From an uncultured Selenomonadaceae bacterium (GTDB lineage Bacteria > Bacillota > Negativicutes > Selenomonadales > Selenomonadaceae), in the NCBI GenBank assembly GCA_905234235.1, contig CAJOHN010000013.1, positions 1-53,212 of the forward strand: 53,212 nucleotides of DNA, in the 5' to 3' direction. Each line of letters starts with the position of its first letter. The first letter of the stretch is position 1. Shown one piece after another: positions 17,245 through 24,972 of this stretch. A model generated the notes under the pieces. It ran no database searches, was not told the origin of the DNA, and saw nothing but the letters and a program-made list of their open reading frames with translations. The position numbers were made by a program, and so were the translations under genes.

Positions 17245-18357
17245 CTACCTCCCTTCGCCAATAATTCTGTCAGCTATGTTGCTTATCGTCTTCATCAATA
17301 ATGTATCCATCGGCAACCCCTGCGCGAGGCGACCGCTGTTGGCAACGGAAATCATTCTGTATTCGTTAGGGATTATGGCGTCGACAGCATAACCGAGTTG
17401 CAGAGCAATTTTTATGCGCTCCTCCTCAGTAAAAGGATTGACACGCGTAAAAACCGTCTTAACCGTCCTGCTGTAACCGTCGCCGCGTTGCGACTCGAAC
17501 ATCTCCATAGCTTTTTTGGCGTGGTTAATCTCGAAACCGCTGTTAATCATCGTCATAACCAAAACCAAATCAGAAATGCGGCAGACGTTCAGAACTAAGG
17601 GATTGAAACCCGCCGGTAAATCAACCATGACGTAGCGGAAAATATTCTGCGACATCTGGACGACTTCGGTTAAAGCTTCGGGCGTGACAAGCTCGGCATA
17701 TTCGGGACGGTCGGGACTGCTGAGTAACGAGACGCCGTCTTTAATCTGGTAAAAATACGGCGCGAACGTTACGGGCGTCAACAATTTTATATCTTGCGCG
17801 GCGTCGACAACTGTCCTTTGCGGTTCTATGTCAAAGAAAATCGGCAGGTCTCCAAACTGCAAATCGGCATCAATCAAGGCAACGCGTTCGCCGGTTTTCT
17901 CGGCAATTAATAAGGCAAGAATCGCCGCGAGCGTCGTCCTACCTGCACGACCTTTCGGGCTGAAGAATGAAATTAAACAAGCCGGTTTACGTTGTCCGCG
18001 AGCAGAATAAAGCTGAAGATATTCGAGAATTTCTTTGGCTGTGAAGGGCTTCAATACGCAACCCGTCGCGCCGCCTGCTAAAGCTCTCTTCGCGATTACG
18101 GGATCCCATTGATCCATCATGCCTAAAATGTATGCGCCCGTAAACTTGCTGACGAAATCGGGCAAAATTTCAAGCGCGCCCTCTTCCTCTATGTCCATCA
18201 AAAATAAATCGGGTCGGAACATGCCGGACGGATTTATCGCGGCGGGCGCGGTTTTGTAAGTCGACGCAATTTCAAAGTCGGGCGACTTTCTGAGCGTGGC
18301 AACTATATCGTCTAACATGTCGGGCTCGTCTTCAACTACAATCACTCGATAAGCCAA
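17245..18357 (-). CDS. TadZ/CpaE-type protein: receiver domain fused to a ParA/MinD-like ATPase with altered P-loop
   Basis: 370 residues from TTG 18357, with GAGGAGG 8 bases upstream. Residues 1-125 form a response-regulator receiver with the acidic pair in VVEDEP, the phospho-acceptor Asp in LFLMDI and the Lys in LKPF, so it looks able to be phosphorylated. Residues 130-370 are a MinD/ParA-like domain with a Walker A of KGRAGRTT: the leading signature Lys is present, but the usual P-loop Lys is Arg. The switch region LIDADLQFGD is present. TadZ/CpaE proteins position the Tad machine at the pole. No histidine kinase is in the window. Confidence 0.9.
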   Translation of the reverse strand: MAYRVIVVEDEPDMLDDIVATLRKSPDFEIASTYKTAPAAINPSGMFRPDLFLMDIEEEGALEILPDFVSKFTGAYILGMMDQWDPVIAKRALAGGATGCVLKPFTAKEILEYLQLYSARGQRKPACLISFFSPKGRAGRTTLAAILALLIAEKTGERVALIDADLQFGDLPIFFDIEPQRTVVDAAQDIKLLTPVTFAPYFYQIKDGVSLLSSPDRPEYAELVTPEALTEVVQMSQNIFRYVMVDLPAGFNPLVLNVCRISDLVLVMTMINSGFEINHAKKAMEMFESQRGDGYSRTVKTVFTRVNPFTEEERIKIALQLGYAVDAIIPNEYRMISVANSGRLAQGLPMDTLLMKTISNIADRIIGEGR

Positions 18358-18391
18358 AACTTCAACCTCCTCTGCAAAGATTTTTTATCAA

Positions 18392-19249
18392 TCAGTTACC
18401 GAAAAACTTCCCAAAGAGTTTGCCCATGCTGTTAAAAAATCCGTGCGAGTTGGGCGTTGAATCGTCTTGAATTTCACTATGGCGATTGGTGTAAAGCCCG
18501 ACGAGTTTATCAAAACTTTTAGTCAAGCGCGAATCGGGGGCGGCAAACATAAGCGGCATTCCCGAATTAATCGACTTGTTGACGGAAGGATAATCGTTGG
18601 GCAGTCTGTGATAAAAAGGCTCGCCCAAAAGTCTCTCAACGTCGCGCCCGTCAATTAATTTCTGTGAGTCTGCGCGGTTTTCAACGAGGCGAATCTTACT
18701 TTCCTCGTATTCAAACCTAATCAGCGTATCGTATCCAATTTTATAATTCTTTAGCGCGGGCAGAAAATCTATGACGCCGACATAATTTATAACCGTGCTG
18801 ATGTCAAGCATCGCCAAATTCAACGAGCTGAACATTGAATTTAAATCGAGGATAACGTAGTCGAAGTAAGTCAGCATGTTGATGATGTCGGTAAGAAGTT
18901 GAACGTCGGTTTGGTAAGCGTCGTAAATATAACGCGGCGCGGGCAAGATTGAAAACGTCAGCCCGTCGTGAGAATACTCCGTCAAAAAGTCGCGGACGTT
19001 GAACTCGGAGGGTTTATCCAACATGGCGCGTTGAGCACCGGCAACCGTATTTTTGGAAGAGAGTTTCAGATAATTAAGCACGTCGCCGAATTGCAAATCC
19101 AAATCGCACAGGCAAACTTTATAACCTTCATGCGCCAGCCCCGCCGCCAAATTAATCGCCGTAATCGTCTTACCTATGCCGGGCGTCGTGCTGAACACGC
19201 TGATTATAACGCTGCTTCTTTCAGTTGTATTTGTTGCCGCTACCGCCAT
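18392..19249 (-). CDS. Second ParA/MinD-like ATPase of the Tad operon (CpaE-like, no receiver)
   Basis: 285 residues; the start follows GGAGGGAG. The P-loop reads STTPGIGKT: the P-loop Lys is present, but the leading signature Lys of the ParA/MinD class is replaced by Thr. CLCDLDLQFGDVLNYL is the switch I-like segment and DYVILDLNS the Walker B position. There is no receiver domain. The C-terminus ends in a phenylalanine- and glycine-rich tail (GKLFGKFFGN) that may bind membrane. It lies between the secretin and TadZ genes, with short gaps on both sides. Its P-loop lesion is the mirror of the one in its neighbour (see findings). Confidence 0.88.
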   Translation of the reverse strand: MAVAATNTTERSSVIISVFSTTPGIGKTITAINLAAGLAHEGYKVCLCDLDLQFGDVLNYLKLSSKNTVAGAQRAMLDKPSEFNVRDFLTEYSHDGLTFSILPAPRYIYDAYQTDVQLLTDIINMLTYFDYVILDLNSMFSSLNLAMLDISTVINYVGVIDFLPALKNYKIGYDTLIRFEYEESKIRLVENRADSQKLIDGRDVERLLGEPFYHRLPNDYPSVNKSINSGMPLMFAAPDSRLTKSFDKLVGLYTNRHSEIQDDSTPNSHGFFNSMGKLFGKFFGN

Positions 19250-19269
19250 TCAAACTCCCTCCCAATAAA

Positions 19270-20670
19270 TTATTCCTCAAAAGGCTTGTCCGTTGTCGGT
19301 TCAAATTTTATTTCCGGCTCCGGTTCGGGTTCCGGTTCTATTACAGTTTCGGGCTCCTGCTCTTCCGCATCGATAAGATAAGGCGTCACGATGATTATAA
19401 TCTCGCGCTTGTCTTTGGATTTAGACGTGTGCTTAAAAAATTCGCCGATAATCGGAATGTCGCCGAGCAACGGGATTTTTTGAACGCGCTTACTTTCGGA
19501 AGAATCCATCAGCCCGCCGATAACGATTGGCGAGCCGGAATCTAAACTTATAACAGAATCTGCGCGGCGCGTGGCGATAATTGCTTGTCCGTCGCTTGTG
19601 GTGCCGCTTATACTGCTAACTTCAGCGTGAATGGTAGAATTAATTCTGTTCTGCGCGTCGACGATTGGCTTGAACTGCAGAATAATGCCGTAATCCTTGA
19701 ACTCGGTGCTCCAACCGTCACTAGTTCGGGCGGTGTAAGGAATTTGTCCGCCGATTTGAATAGTCGATTGTTCGCCGCTCAATGTCGTTACACTCGGTCG
19801 CGAAAGAACTCTAGCCTTGCCGGTTTCAACAAGCGCGGTAACCGTAGCGTTAATCGGATAAAAATGTTGCCCTATCCATCTGGCAGGATTATTTCTAAAG
19901 GATCTCGGATTCTCAACGCGGCTGGAACCTGCTCGCGGGTCGCTGGTATTGGATGTGCCTTCGCCGAAACTGAAAACGCCGCCGCTGCCGCTCGTGCCGT
20001 ATTGAATGCCCAATTCCTTTGCGGAGTCGGAATTAATCTCGATAATCTGCGCCTCCAACCGAATTTGTGTTGGGTGGAGAATTTGCAACAAGTCAATAAT
20101 CGTGCCCGTAGCTTGCGATTTGCTGGTGTCGATGTCACTTGAACTGCTTGACTTTGAATCTTGAACGTCGAGCTTCATATCAAAGCCGCTACCGACTAAA
20201 AGACTGCTGTTGGTGCCGCCGTTCACGAAAAGCCGCGCAGTTTGCAGGGCGTAATTTTTTTGGTACTGATTTTCGACGGTGCCCGTGAGCAAAATTCTTC
20301 CGTCAACCATTTTAACATGAACGTCGGGAAGGTTAATTGCTTTTTCAATGAGCATGGCTTGTCCCGGGTCTTCGGGAGAGACAACGATTAAATATTCGTG
20401 GCGCACGCCGTCAACAGTCCAAATCAATAATGCTGTCGAACCTTTAACGGCTTTGGTGACGATTAAAAATTCGCTCGCCGAGCCCGGCAACTGTATAACC
20501 GACGCGATTGCAGGGTCTCCTACGGCGATTCGAGTAATTTGTTGCTTCATGTCCATGTAGTGCGAAGTTTGTTGCTTAATGTTGAGTATTTCTGATTCGG
20601 CGGCGTGAACGACATTTGCCGATAAACAAAGTGCCGCCGCTAAAAAAATTTTTTTATAAAATGAGTTCAT
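19270..20670 (-). CDS. cpaC: Tad secretin CpaC/RcpA
   Basis: 466 residues. A signal peptide of about 23 residues (cleavage after VVHA) is followed by the pilus N-domain (about 25-110), a BON-like domain (about 115-155, ILLTGTVENQYQ), a serine-rich linker and the secretin domain (about 200-440) with the conserved VQKIPLLGDIPIIGEFF. The tail is a run of glutamate and proline. Secretins form the gated outer-membrane channel for the Flp fibre, so the cell must have an outer membrane. It lies 16 bases after the cpaB gene. Confidence 0.93.
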   Translation of the reverse strand: MNSFYKKIFLAAALCLSANVVHAAESEILNIKQQTSHYMDMKQQITRIAVGDPAIASVIQLPGSASEFLIVTKAVKGSTALLIWTVDGVRHEYLIVVSPEDPGQAMLIEKAINLPDVHVKMVDGRILLTGTVENQYQKNYALQTARLFVNGGTNSSLLVGSGFDMKLDVQDSKSSSSSDIDTSKSQATGTIIDLLQILHPTQIRLEAQIIEINSDSAKELGIQYGTSGSGGVFSFGEGTSNTSDPRAGSSRVENPRSFRNNPARWIGQHFYPINATVTALVETGKARVLSRPSVTTLSGEQSTIQIGGQIPYTARTSDGWSTEFKDYGIILQFKPIVDAQNRINSTIHAEVSSISGTTSDGQAIIATRRADSVISLDSGSPIVIGGLMDSSESKRVQKIPLLGDIPIIGEFFKHTSKSKDKREIIIIVTPYLIDAEEQEPETVIEPEPEPEPEIKFEPTTDKPFEE

Positions 20671-20686
20671 GATGATTTCCCTTGCT

Positions 20687-21721
20687 CTAATTGTTTGTCG
20701 GTGAGCTTACAACGGGGGAACTTGGAACGGGCGGAGTCGAAGGAATTGCCGGAAGGGCTGAAGTCGTCGGATTCGCCGAAGGAGTACTTGCACTCTGAAC
20801 AATTTGGTCGCCTTGAATGATTTCAATCTTTGGAACGGTCGGAGTCGCGGGCATTTGCGGGATGCTCGGTATCGGATTAACGGGCGGGGCATTCGACGGG
20901 ATAACGGGCGTCGGATTGTATGACGGTTCCGGCTCGCGAACAGGTTTAGGCGGCGGCGCGTTTACGGATTCAATCGTGTATTCCATTGCGTCGACGTAAG
21001 TACTGCGCGGGTTGGCGGGGCGCAACATCATATAAATTTCGCCGAGCTTCGACGCAGAAATTAATTTCAGAATGTCTTGCGGAGGCAGTGCGAACGTTGC
21101 GATTGTCGGGTTATGAATAGCCGCGCTGTTCACGCCGTCCAGCATGCTGTCGCCCATGTCTTGGTTGACGCTGAGGAGCGGAACGTTCTGCAGAAGAATC
21201 ATTGTCGTCGCGCTGTAGTCGCTTTTCTCGGAGAGGAGCAAATCAACTTTATCGCCCGGTCTCGCGAAACCTGCAACGCCCGTAATTTCATTGACGTTTA
21301 TAGAAACTGCGCGGCAATCGGCGGGAATCGTCCCGATGAAACCTTCCTCGCTGGTGTCGTTGAAAACTTTTTGAATCGTGAGAATATCGCCCGCGAAAAT
21401 CGAAACCCTGACTTGCACGCCCTTAACGTCCTCGAAACTTTTAATCGCGCCTTCGGGAGCCAAGTCAACGGGCAACTCCTTCATTTGGAGCATACTCTCC
21501 TGAATAATCGTGCGCGGATGAATGTTTGTTTTGGCGACGACCACCGCTGTTGTCTCGACGATAGGTTTTTCTTCTTCGGGAACGATGGCGACTTCTTCAT
21601 TGCCTAAGAAATTCATAGCGACGATTATGGTTAAGAACATAAGCACGCCCGCGCCGCCCGCTAACATCAACAACTGCTTGGGGCGCAAGTCGTTTAAAAT
21701 GTTTATAAGTTTTTGGAACAT
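20687..21721 (-). CDS. cpaB: Flp pilus assembly protein CpaB/RcpC
   Basis: 344 residues from ATG 21721, with AAGGGGGTGG upstream; the frame is open further, but those codons lie over the promoter. A membrane helix at about 18-40 is followed by the SAF/CpaB domain (about 60-150; IHPRTIIQESMLQMKELP) and the RcpC domain (about 150-265; CRAVSINVNEITGVAGFARPGDKVD). The last 90 residues are a low-complexity tail of P, T, S and V. CpaB stabilises the secretin in the periplasm. It is the first gene of the Tad operon, directly behind a good promoter. Confidence 0.92.
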   Translation of the reverse strand: MFQKLINILNDLRPKQLLMLAGGAGVLMFLTIIVAMNFLGNEEVAIVPEEEKPIVETTAVVVAKTNIHPRTIIQESMLQMKELPVDLAPEGAIKSFEDVKGVQVRVSIFAGDILTIQKVFNDTSEEGFIGTIPADCRAVSINVNEITGVAGFARPGDKVDLLLSEKSDYSATTMILLQNVPLLSVNQDMGDSMLDGVNSAAIHNPTIATFALPPQDILKLISASKLGEIYMMLRPANPRSTYVDAMEYTIESVNAPPPKPVREPEPSYNPTPVIPSNAPPVNPIPSIPQMPATPTVPKIEIIQGDQIVQSASTPSANPTTSALPAIPSTPPVPSSPVVSSPTNN

Positions 21722-21765
21722 AAGCCACCCCCTTAAAGAAAACTTCACCGCCAGCCTACGTTGAA

Positions 21766-21793
21766 ATTTTATCCCACTCAACTGTTTTGTCAA
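21766..21793 (-). promoter_or_regulatory. Promoter of the Tad operon
   Basis: Minus strand: a perfect TTGACA (21793-21788), a 16-base spacer and TAAAAT (21771-21766), about 45 bases before the cpaB ATG. It diverges from the Crp/Fnr gene. Confidence 0.75.
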
Positions 21794-21856
21794 GATTATG
21801 AACGTCCTTAATCAAAATTTAATAATTCTCGGCGGGCGATAAAATTTCAAAGGGCG

Positions 21857-21885
21857 TTGTGATAAATATCACGGTGTGCTAGAAT
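21857..21885 (+). promoter_or_regulatory. Promoter of the Crp/Fnr-type regulator gene
   Basis: TTGTGA (21857-21862), a 17-base spacer and TAGAAT (21880-21885). The -35 lies inside a Crp/Fnr-type palindrome. Confidence 0.65.
21858..21873. promoter_or_regulatory. Crp/Fnr-type operator
   Basis: TGTGA-N6-TCACG, one base from the textbook Crp palindrome, with TA-rich centre. It covers the -35 of the regulator gene, so binding there would repress that gene. It is about 65 bases upstream of the Tad -35, where an activator or repressor effect is also possible. Confidence 0.7.
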
Positions 21886-21931
21886 TTAAAATGATATGCT
21901 TGGAAAAATTTTTATCTGGAGGTGAGCGGCA

Positions 21932-22597
21932 TTGACCGGTGAAGACCTGCGCGGCGTCCCGCTCTTTAAAGATTTATTGCCGACGGAAATTGAACTGTTT
22001 GTGAAGTTCACGGGGACGACGGTTAAAAGTTATCCGCGCGGCGAACGAGTATTGGAGGCGTTCGTTCCCAACGCAAATATCGGCGTCATTGTAAACGGCG
22101 AGGCGCAACTATTAGCACTCGACAGGCTCGGCAATGAAACGGTTGGTCACTCGCTCGAAAGCGGTGCGATGTTCGGAACAATCTCGGCTATTCTCGGCGA
22201 AGATTTAATCGCGACAAGTGTCCAACTCACAACCGACGCAACGATTATGTGGCTGCCCTATCGCTCGTTACTCGTCGCCGGACCGAAGCTTGGCAGAATG
22301 CACGGCATTGTGATGAAAAATCTTTTGGAGACGTTCAGCCGAAAAAATGTTTTGATGATGCAAAAGGTTGAACTCCTAAGCCAGAAAACTTTGCGCGACC
22401 GAGTAATTTTGTATCTTCTTCAGCGTGAACGTCGGCAAAATTCGGAGTACGTAAAAGTTCCGGGACGCGTTCAGTTGGCAAAAGAATTGGAATGTAATCG
22501 TTCGGCTTTGACGCGAGAAATTTCGCAAATGCAAGCGGACGGGATTGTTGAGTGCGGCGAACATTGGATGCGCCTTAACAAGGAAAAAATTCATTGA
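21932..22597 (+). CDS. Crp/Fnr-family transcription regulator
   Basis: 221 residues from TTG 21932, with TGGAGGTGAG upstream. Residues about 10-120 form a cyclic-nucleotide-binding (cupin-like) domain, residues 150-221 a Crp-type winged helix with recognition region LAKELECNRSALTREISQMQ. There is no cluster of four Cys as in Fnr, so an iron-sulfur oxygen sensor is unlikely. The effector is unknown; haem or a nucleotide are options, given the ccm genes behind it. It overlaps ccmA by 4 bases and is the first gene of a ccm operon. Its own promoter carries a matching palindrome, so autoregulation is likely. Confidence 0.9.
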   Translation: MTGEDLRGVPLFKDLLPTEIELFVKFTGTTVKSYPRGERVLEAFVPNANIGVIVNGEAQLLALDRLGNETVGHSLESGAMFGTISAILGEDLIATSVQLTTDATIMWLPYRSLLVAGPKLGRMHGIVMKNLLETFSRKNVLMMQKVELLSQKTLRDRVILYLLQRERRQNSEYVKVPGRVQLAKELECNRSALTREISQMQADGIVECGEHWMRLNKEKIH

Positions 22598-23181
22598 TAG
22601 TCTTCGACGACGTAAGTTTAAGTTTTGGGCGGCGCGAGCTATTTAAAAATATTTCGTTGAATCTGCGCGGCGGACAAATTATCGGAATCACCGGTGCCAA
22701 CGGCGCGGGCAAATCGACGTTCCTTAAACTCGCGGGGAAAATTATTCGTCCCGATAGCGGCTCCGTCACATTGCCCGAAAATAAAAAAATCGCCGCCGTC
22801 TCGCCCGAAATGAAAATCTACGACAACTTAACGGCTAAAGAAAATTTATTTTTTTTCGGCAAGCTCAGAGGTAAAACTTTATCGGCAGAAAAAATTTTGG
22901 AACTCGGCGAACGCGTCGGGCTTGACTTGAAAACTTTTGGCAACGTCCGCGCAGAAAATTTTTCGACGGGTATGCGGCAACGTTTGAAGTTCGCGATTCT
23001 TTTGAGTGTCGACGCCGATATTTGGCTCCTCGACGAACCGACTGCCAATCTCGACGACGACGGGCGCGATAAAATTTTTAATGAAGTGCACGGCGCGAAG
23101 TCTGATAAAATTATTCTGCTTGCCACGAACGATAAGGCGGAGGAAAAAATTTGCGATGAAATTATTCGGCTCCCGCTTTGA
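22594..23181 (+). CDS. ccmA: Cytochrome c maturation ABC transporter ATPase CcmA
   Basis: 195 residues from TTG 22594, overlapping the stop codon of the regulator gene (TTGA). Walker A is GANGAGKST, the signature FSTGMRQRLKFA, Walker B IWLLDEPTANLD. The short length and following CcmB and CcmC genes identify it. CcmAB with CcmC moves haem-loaded CcmE out of the CcmC complex during c-type cytochrome biogenesis. No ccmE, ccmF or ccmH is in the window. A closely related exporter role cannot be excluded from the ATPase alone. Confidence 0.87.
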   Translation: MIVFDDVSLSFGRRELFKNISLNLRGGQIIGITGANGAGKSTFLKLAGKIIRPDSGSVTLPENKKIAAVSPEMKIYDNLTAKENLFFFGKLRGKTLSAEKILELGERVGLDLKTFGNVRAENFSTGMRQRLKFAILLSVDADIWLLDEPTANLDDDGRDKIFNEVHGAKSDKIILLATNDKAEEKICDEIIRLPL

Positions 23182-23821
23182 ACAAGTCGCGGCGATTGTG
23201 CAAAAGGATTTTATAATCGGGTTGCGGCGGCGGGCGACGTTCGCGGCGATGATGATGTTCGCATTGACGGCAGTCGCGAGTTTAAGTTTATCGACGGGCG
23301 GAGCGTTTATCGAACCGAAATTTGCGGCGGCGTTGTTATGGGTTGTGATATTCTTCGCGGCGAGTGCGGGCATATCCGGAACTTTCGATGACGAGGCGCA
23401 AGCAGGAACTTTATCGACGCTTAAACTTTACGCTTCCGCGCAGGCGATTCTTTTCGGGAAAATGATTTACGTTTTTTTATCGTTGGTTGCGCTGACGATT
23501 TTTATCTTGCCGATATTTTTAATCCTGTTCGACGTCGCCGTTGAAAATTTCCCGTTGCTGGCCTTAACAATTTTGCTCGGAATAATCGGCTTGGCGGCGG
23601 CTGGGACATTGACGGCGGCTTTAATGACTTCGGCGACGGTTAAGGGCGGGCTCTTCCAAATTTTACTCTTCCCGATAACGCTCCCGATTTTTTTGCCCGC
23701 GATAAGTTTGACGGAAATATCTTTAACGGGCGCGGCGTTCGAGGTAAGTTTATTGGTCGTGGTTGCGGTTTTCGATTTGATTTTGATAACGGCGTCGTCG
23801 ATACTCTACGATTATTTATGA
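23156..23821 (+). CDS. ccmB: Haem exporter membrane protein CcmB
   Basis: 221 residues from ATG 23156, inside the 3' end of ccmA (26-base overlap). A start further upstream would read out of frame through ccmA. The protein has six hydrophobic helices. Family features are VQKDFIIGLRRRATF near the N-terminus and the GGAFIEP...LLWVVIFFAASAG block. It is the membrane partner of CcmA. Confidence 0.87.
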   Translation: MKLFGSRFEQVAAIVQKDFIIGLRRRATFAAMMMFALTAVASLSLSTGGAFIEPKFAAALLWVVIFFAASAGISGTFDDEAQAGTLSTLKLYASAQAILFGKMIYVFLSLVALTIFILPIFLILFDVAVENFPLLALTILLGIIGLAAAGTLTAALMTSATVKGGLFQILLFPITLPIFLPAISLTEISLTGAAFEVSLLVVVAVFDLILITASSILYDYL

Positions 23822-23830
23822 GGATTTTCA

Positions 23831-24439
23831 ATGAACAAAATTTTAATCTTGCTGACGCTTGCAATCTGCGCGGCGATAATTTTTTTTGTGCCGCCGATAA
23901 AAGGTTTGGGCGACTTGGCAAAAATAATTTTCTTCCACGTGCCGACGGCTTGGGTAGCAGTCGCGGCATTTTTTACGAGCGCATTTTTTGCGGCGAAATT
24001 TTTACGAACCTTTAATTTTTCATTCGATACACTAAGCGAACGAGCGGCACGATTGGGATTTATCTTCGTGCTGATGTCGACGATAAGCGGCGCGATTTTC
24101 AGCAAACTGACTTGGGGTGCGTATTGGAATTGGGATCCGCGACAGACGACAATTTTTGTACTGATTCTGATTTACGGAGCGTATCTGACGTTGCGGGCGA
24201 CAATCCCCGATGAAAAAATCCGCGCCAAAGTTTCGGCAGTCTATTCATTGTTGAGCGTGTTGACGGTGCCGTTTCTGGTGTTCGTAATCCCGCGCATGTA
24301 TTTTTCCTTACATCCGTCGCCGGTAATAAATTCGGCGGGGCGCGTGGAAATGGATTCGACAATTTTAATCGTCTTAATCGCGGCGGTCGTCGACGCAACT
24401 TTAATCTTTGTTCAGTTAATGAGGAGGAAACTTTCATGA
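23831..24439 (+). CDS. ccmC: Haem handling protein CcmC
   Basis: 202 residues with six membrane helices. The tryptophan-rich haem-handling motif WGAYWNWDPRQTT is present, as are the two conserved histidines, in FFHVPTAW and SLHPSP. CcmC loads haem on CcmE on the outer face of the inner membrane. The start follows GAGGATTTTC. It overlaps the next gene by 4 bases. It resembles CcsA and CcmF in the motif, but its length and context point to CcmC. Confidence 0.88.
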   Translation: MNKILILLTLAICAAIIFFVPPIKGLGDLAKIIFFHVPTAWVAVAAFFTSAFFAAKFLRTFNFSFDTLSERAARLGFIFVLMSTISGAIFSKLTWGAYWNWDPRQTTIFVLILIYGAYLTLRATIPDEKIRAKVSAVYSLLSVLTVPFLVFVIPRMYFSLHPSPVINSAGRVEMDSTILIVLIAAVVDATLIFVQLMRRKLS

Positions 24440-24969
24440 AGGCTTTAAAAATTTTTGTGATGGCGTTGCTGATGATTTTCATTGCGCAGGGAAAAACTTT
24501 TGCCGAGATGCCGGAAATTTCTGCGGGCGAAACTTACTTCGATATTTTCAGGGGTGCCTACGTCTTGAAAGGCGATGTGCACGTCGCGGTGAATAATCAC
24601 GGCTTCCAAGCGACAGTCACGGCAGACGAGGCGATTGTCAACGTCTCCAAGCAAAAGTGTTGGGCGGACGGCAATGTAAACTTCACGCACGGCGATATTA
24701 ATTTCAGTTGTCAACACGCTTATCTTGAATGGCAACCGCGTACCGCTAAAGTTATCGGCGATGTCAAGTTCAAAAATAAAAACAGCGTCGCGATAGATTC
24801 GGACACTGCAATTTTTAATTGGCAAGATAAAATCGTTGATTTCTACGGAAAAGTCACGCTCGACGGCAAAGAATATCAGCACGTCAGATATAATGTCGTC
24901 AAGGATAAAATTTTGGCACGCGATAAAACTTTCAAAGCACCAAAAGTTACCATTCCAAGCGCAGATTGA
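24436..24969 (+). CDS. LptA/OstA-like periplasmic protein
   Basis: 177 residues. A signal peptide of about 23 residues (cleavage after TFA) is followed by a beta-rich region with the repeating pattern of OstA/LptA domains: LKGDVHVAVNN, ADEAIVNV, ADGNVNFTHGD, VIGDVKFKN, FYGKVTLDG. LptA-like proteins bridge lipopolysaccharide across the periplasm. Here the gene sits at the end of the ccm operon, which is unusual for lptA, so it may be a paralogue with another envelope role. The start follows GAGGAGGAAAC. It converges with the chemoreceptor gene; the stop codons are 3 bases apart and no terminator is seen between them. Confidence 0.6.
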   Translation: MKALKIFVMALLMIFIAQGKTFAEMPEISAGETYFDIFRGAYVLKGDVHVAVNNHGFQATVTADEAIVNVSKQKCWADGNVNFTHGDINFSCQHAYLEWQPRTAKVIGDVKFKNKNSVAIDSDTAIFNWQDKIVDFYGKVTLDGKEYQHVRYNVVKDKILARDKTFKAPKVTIPSAD

Positions 24970-24972
24970 AGT

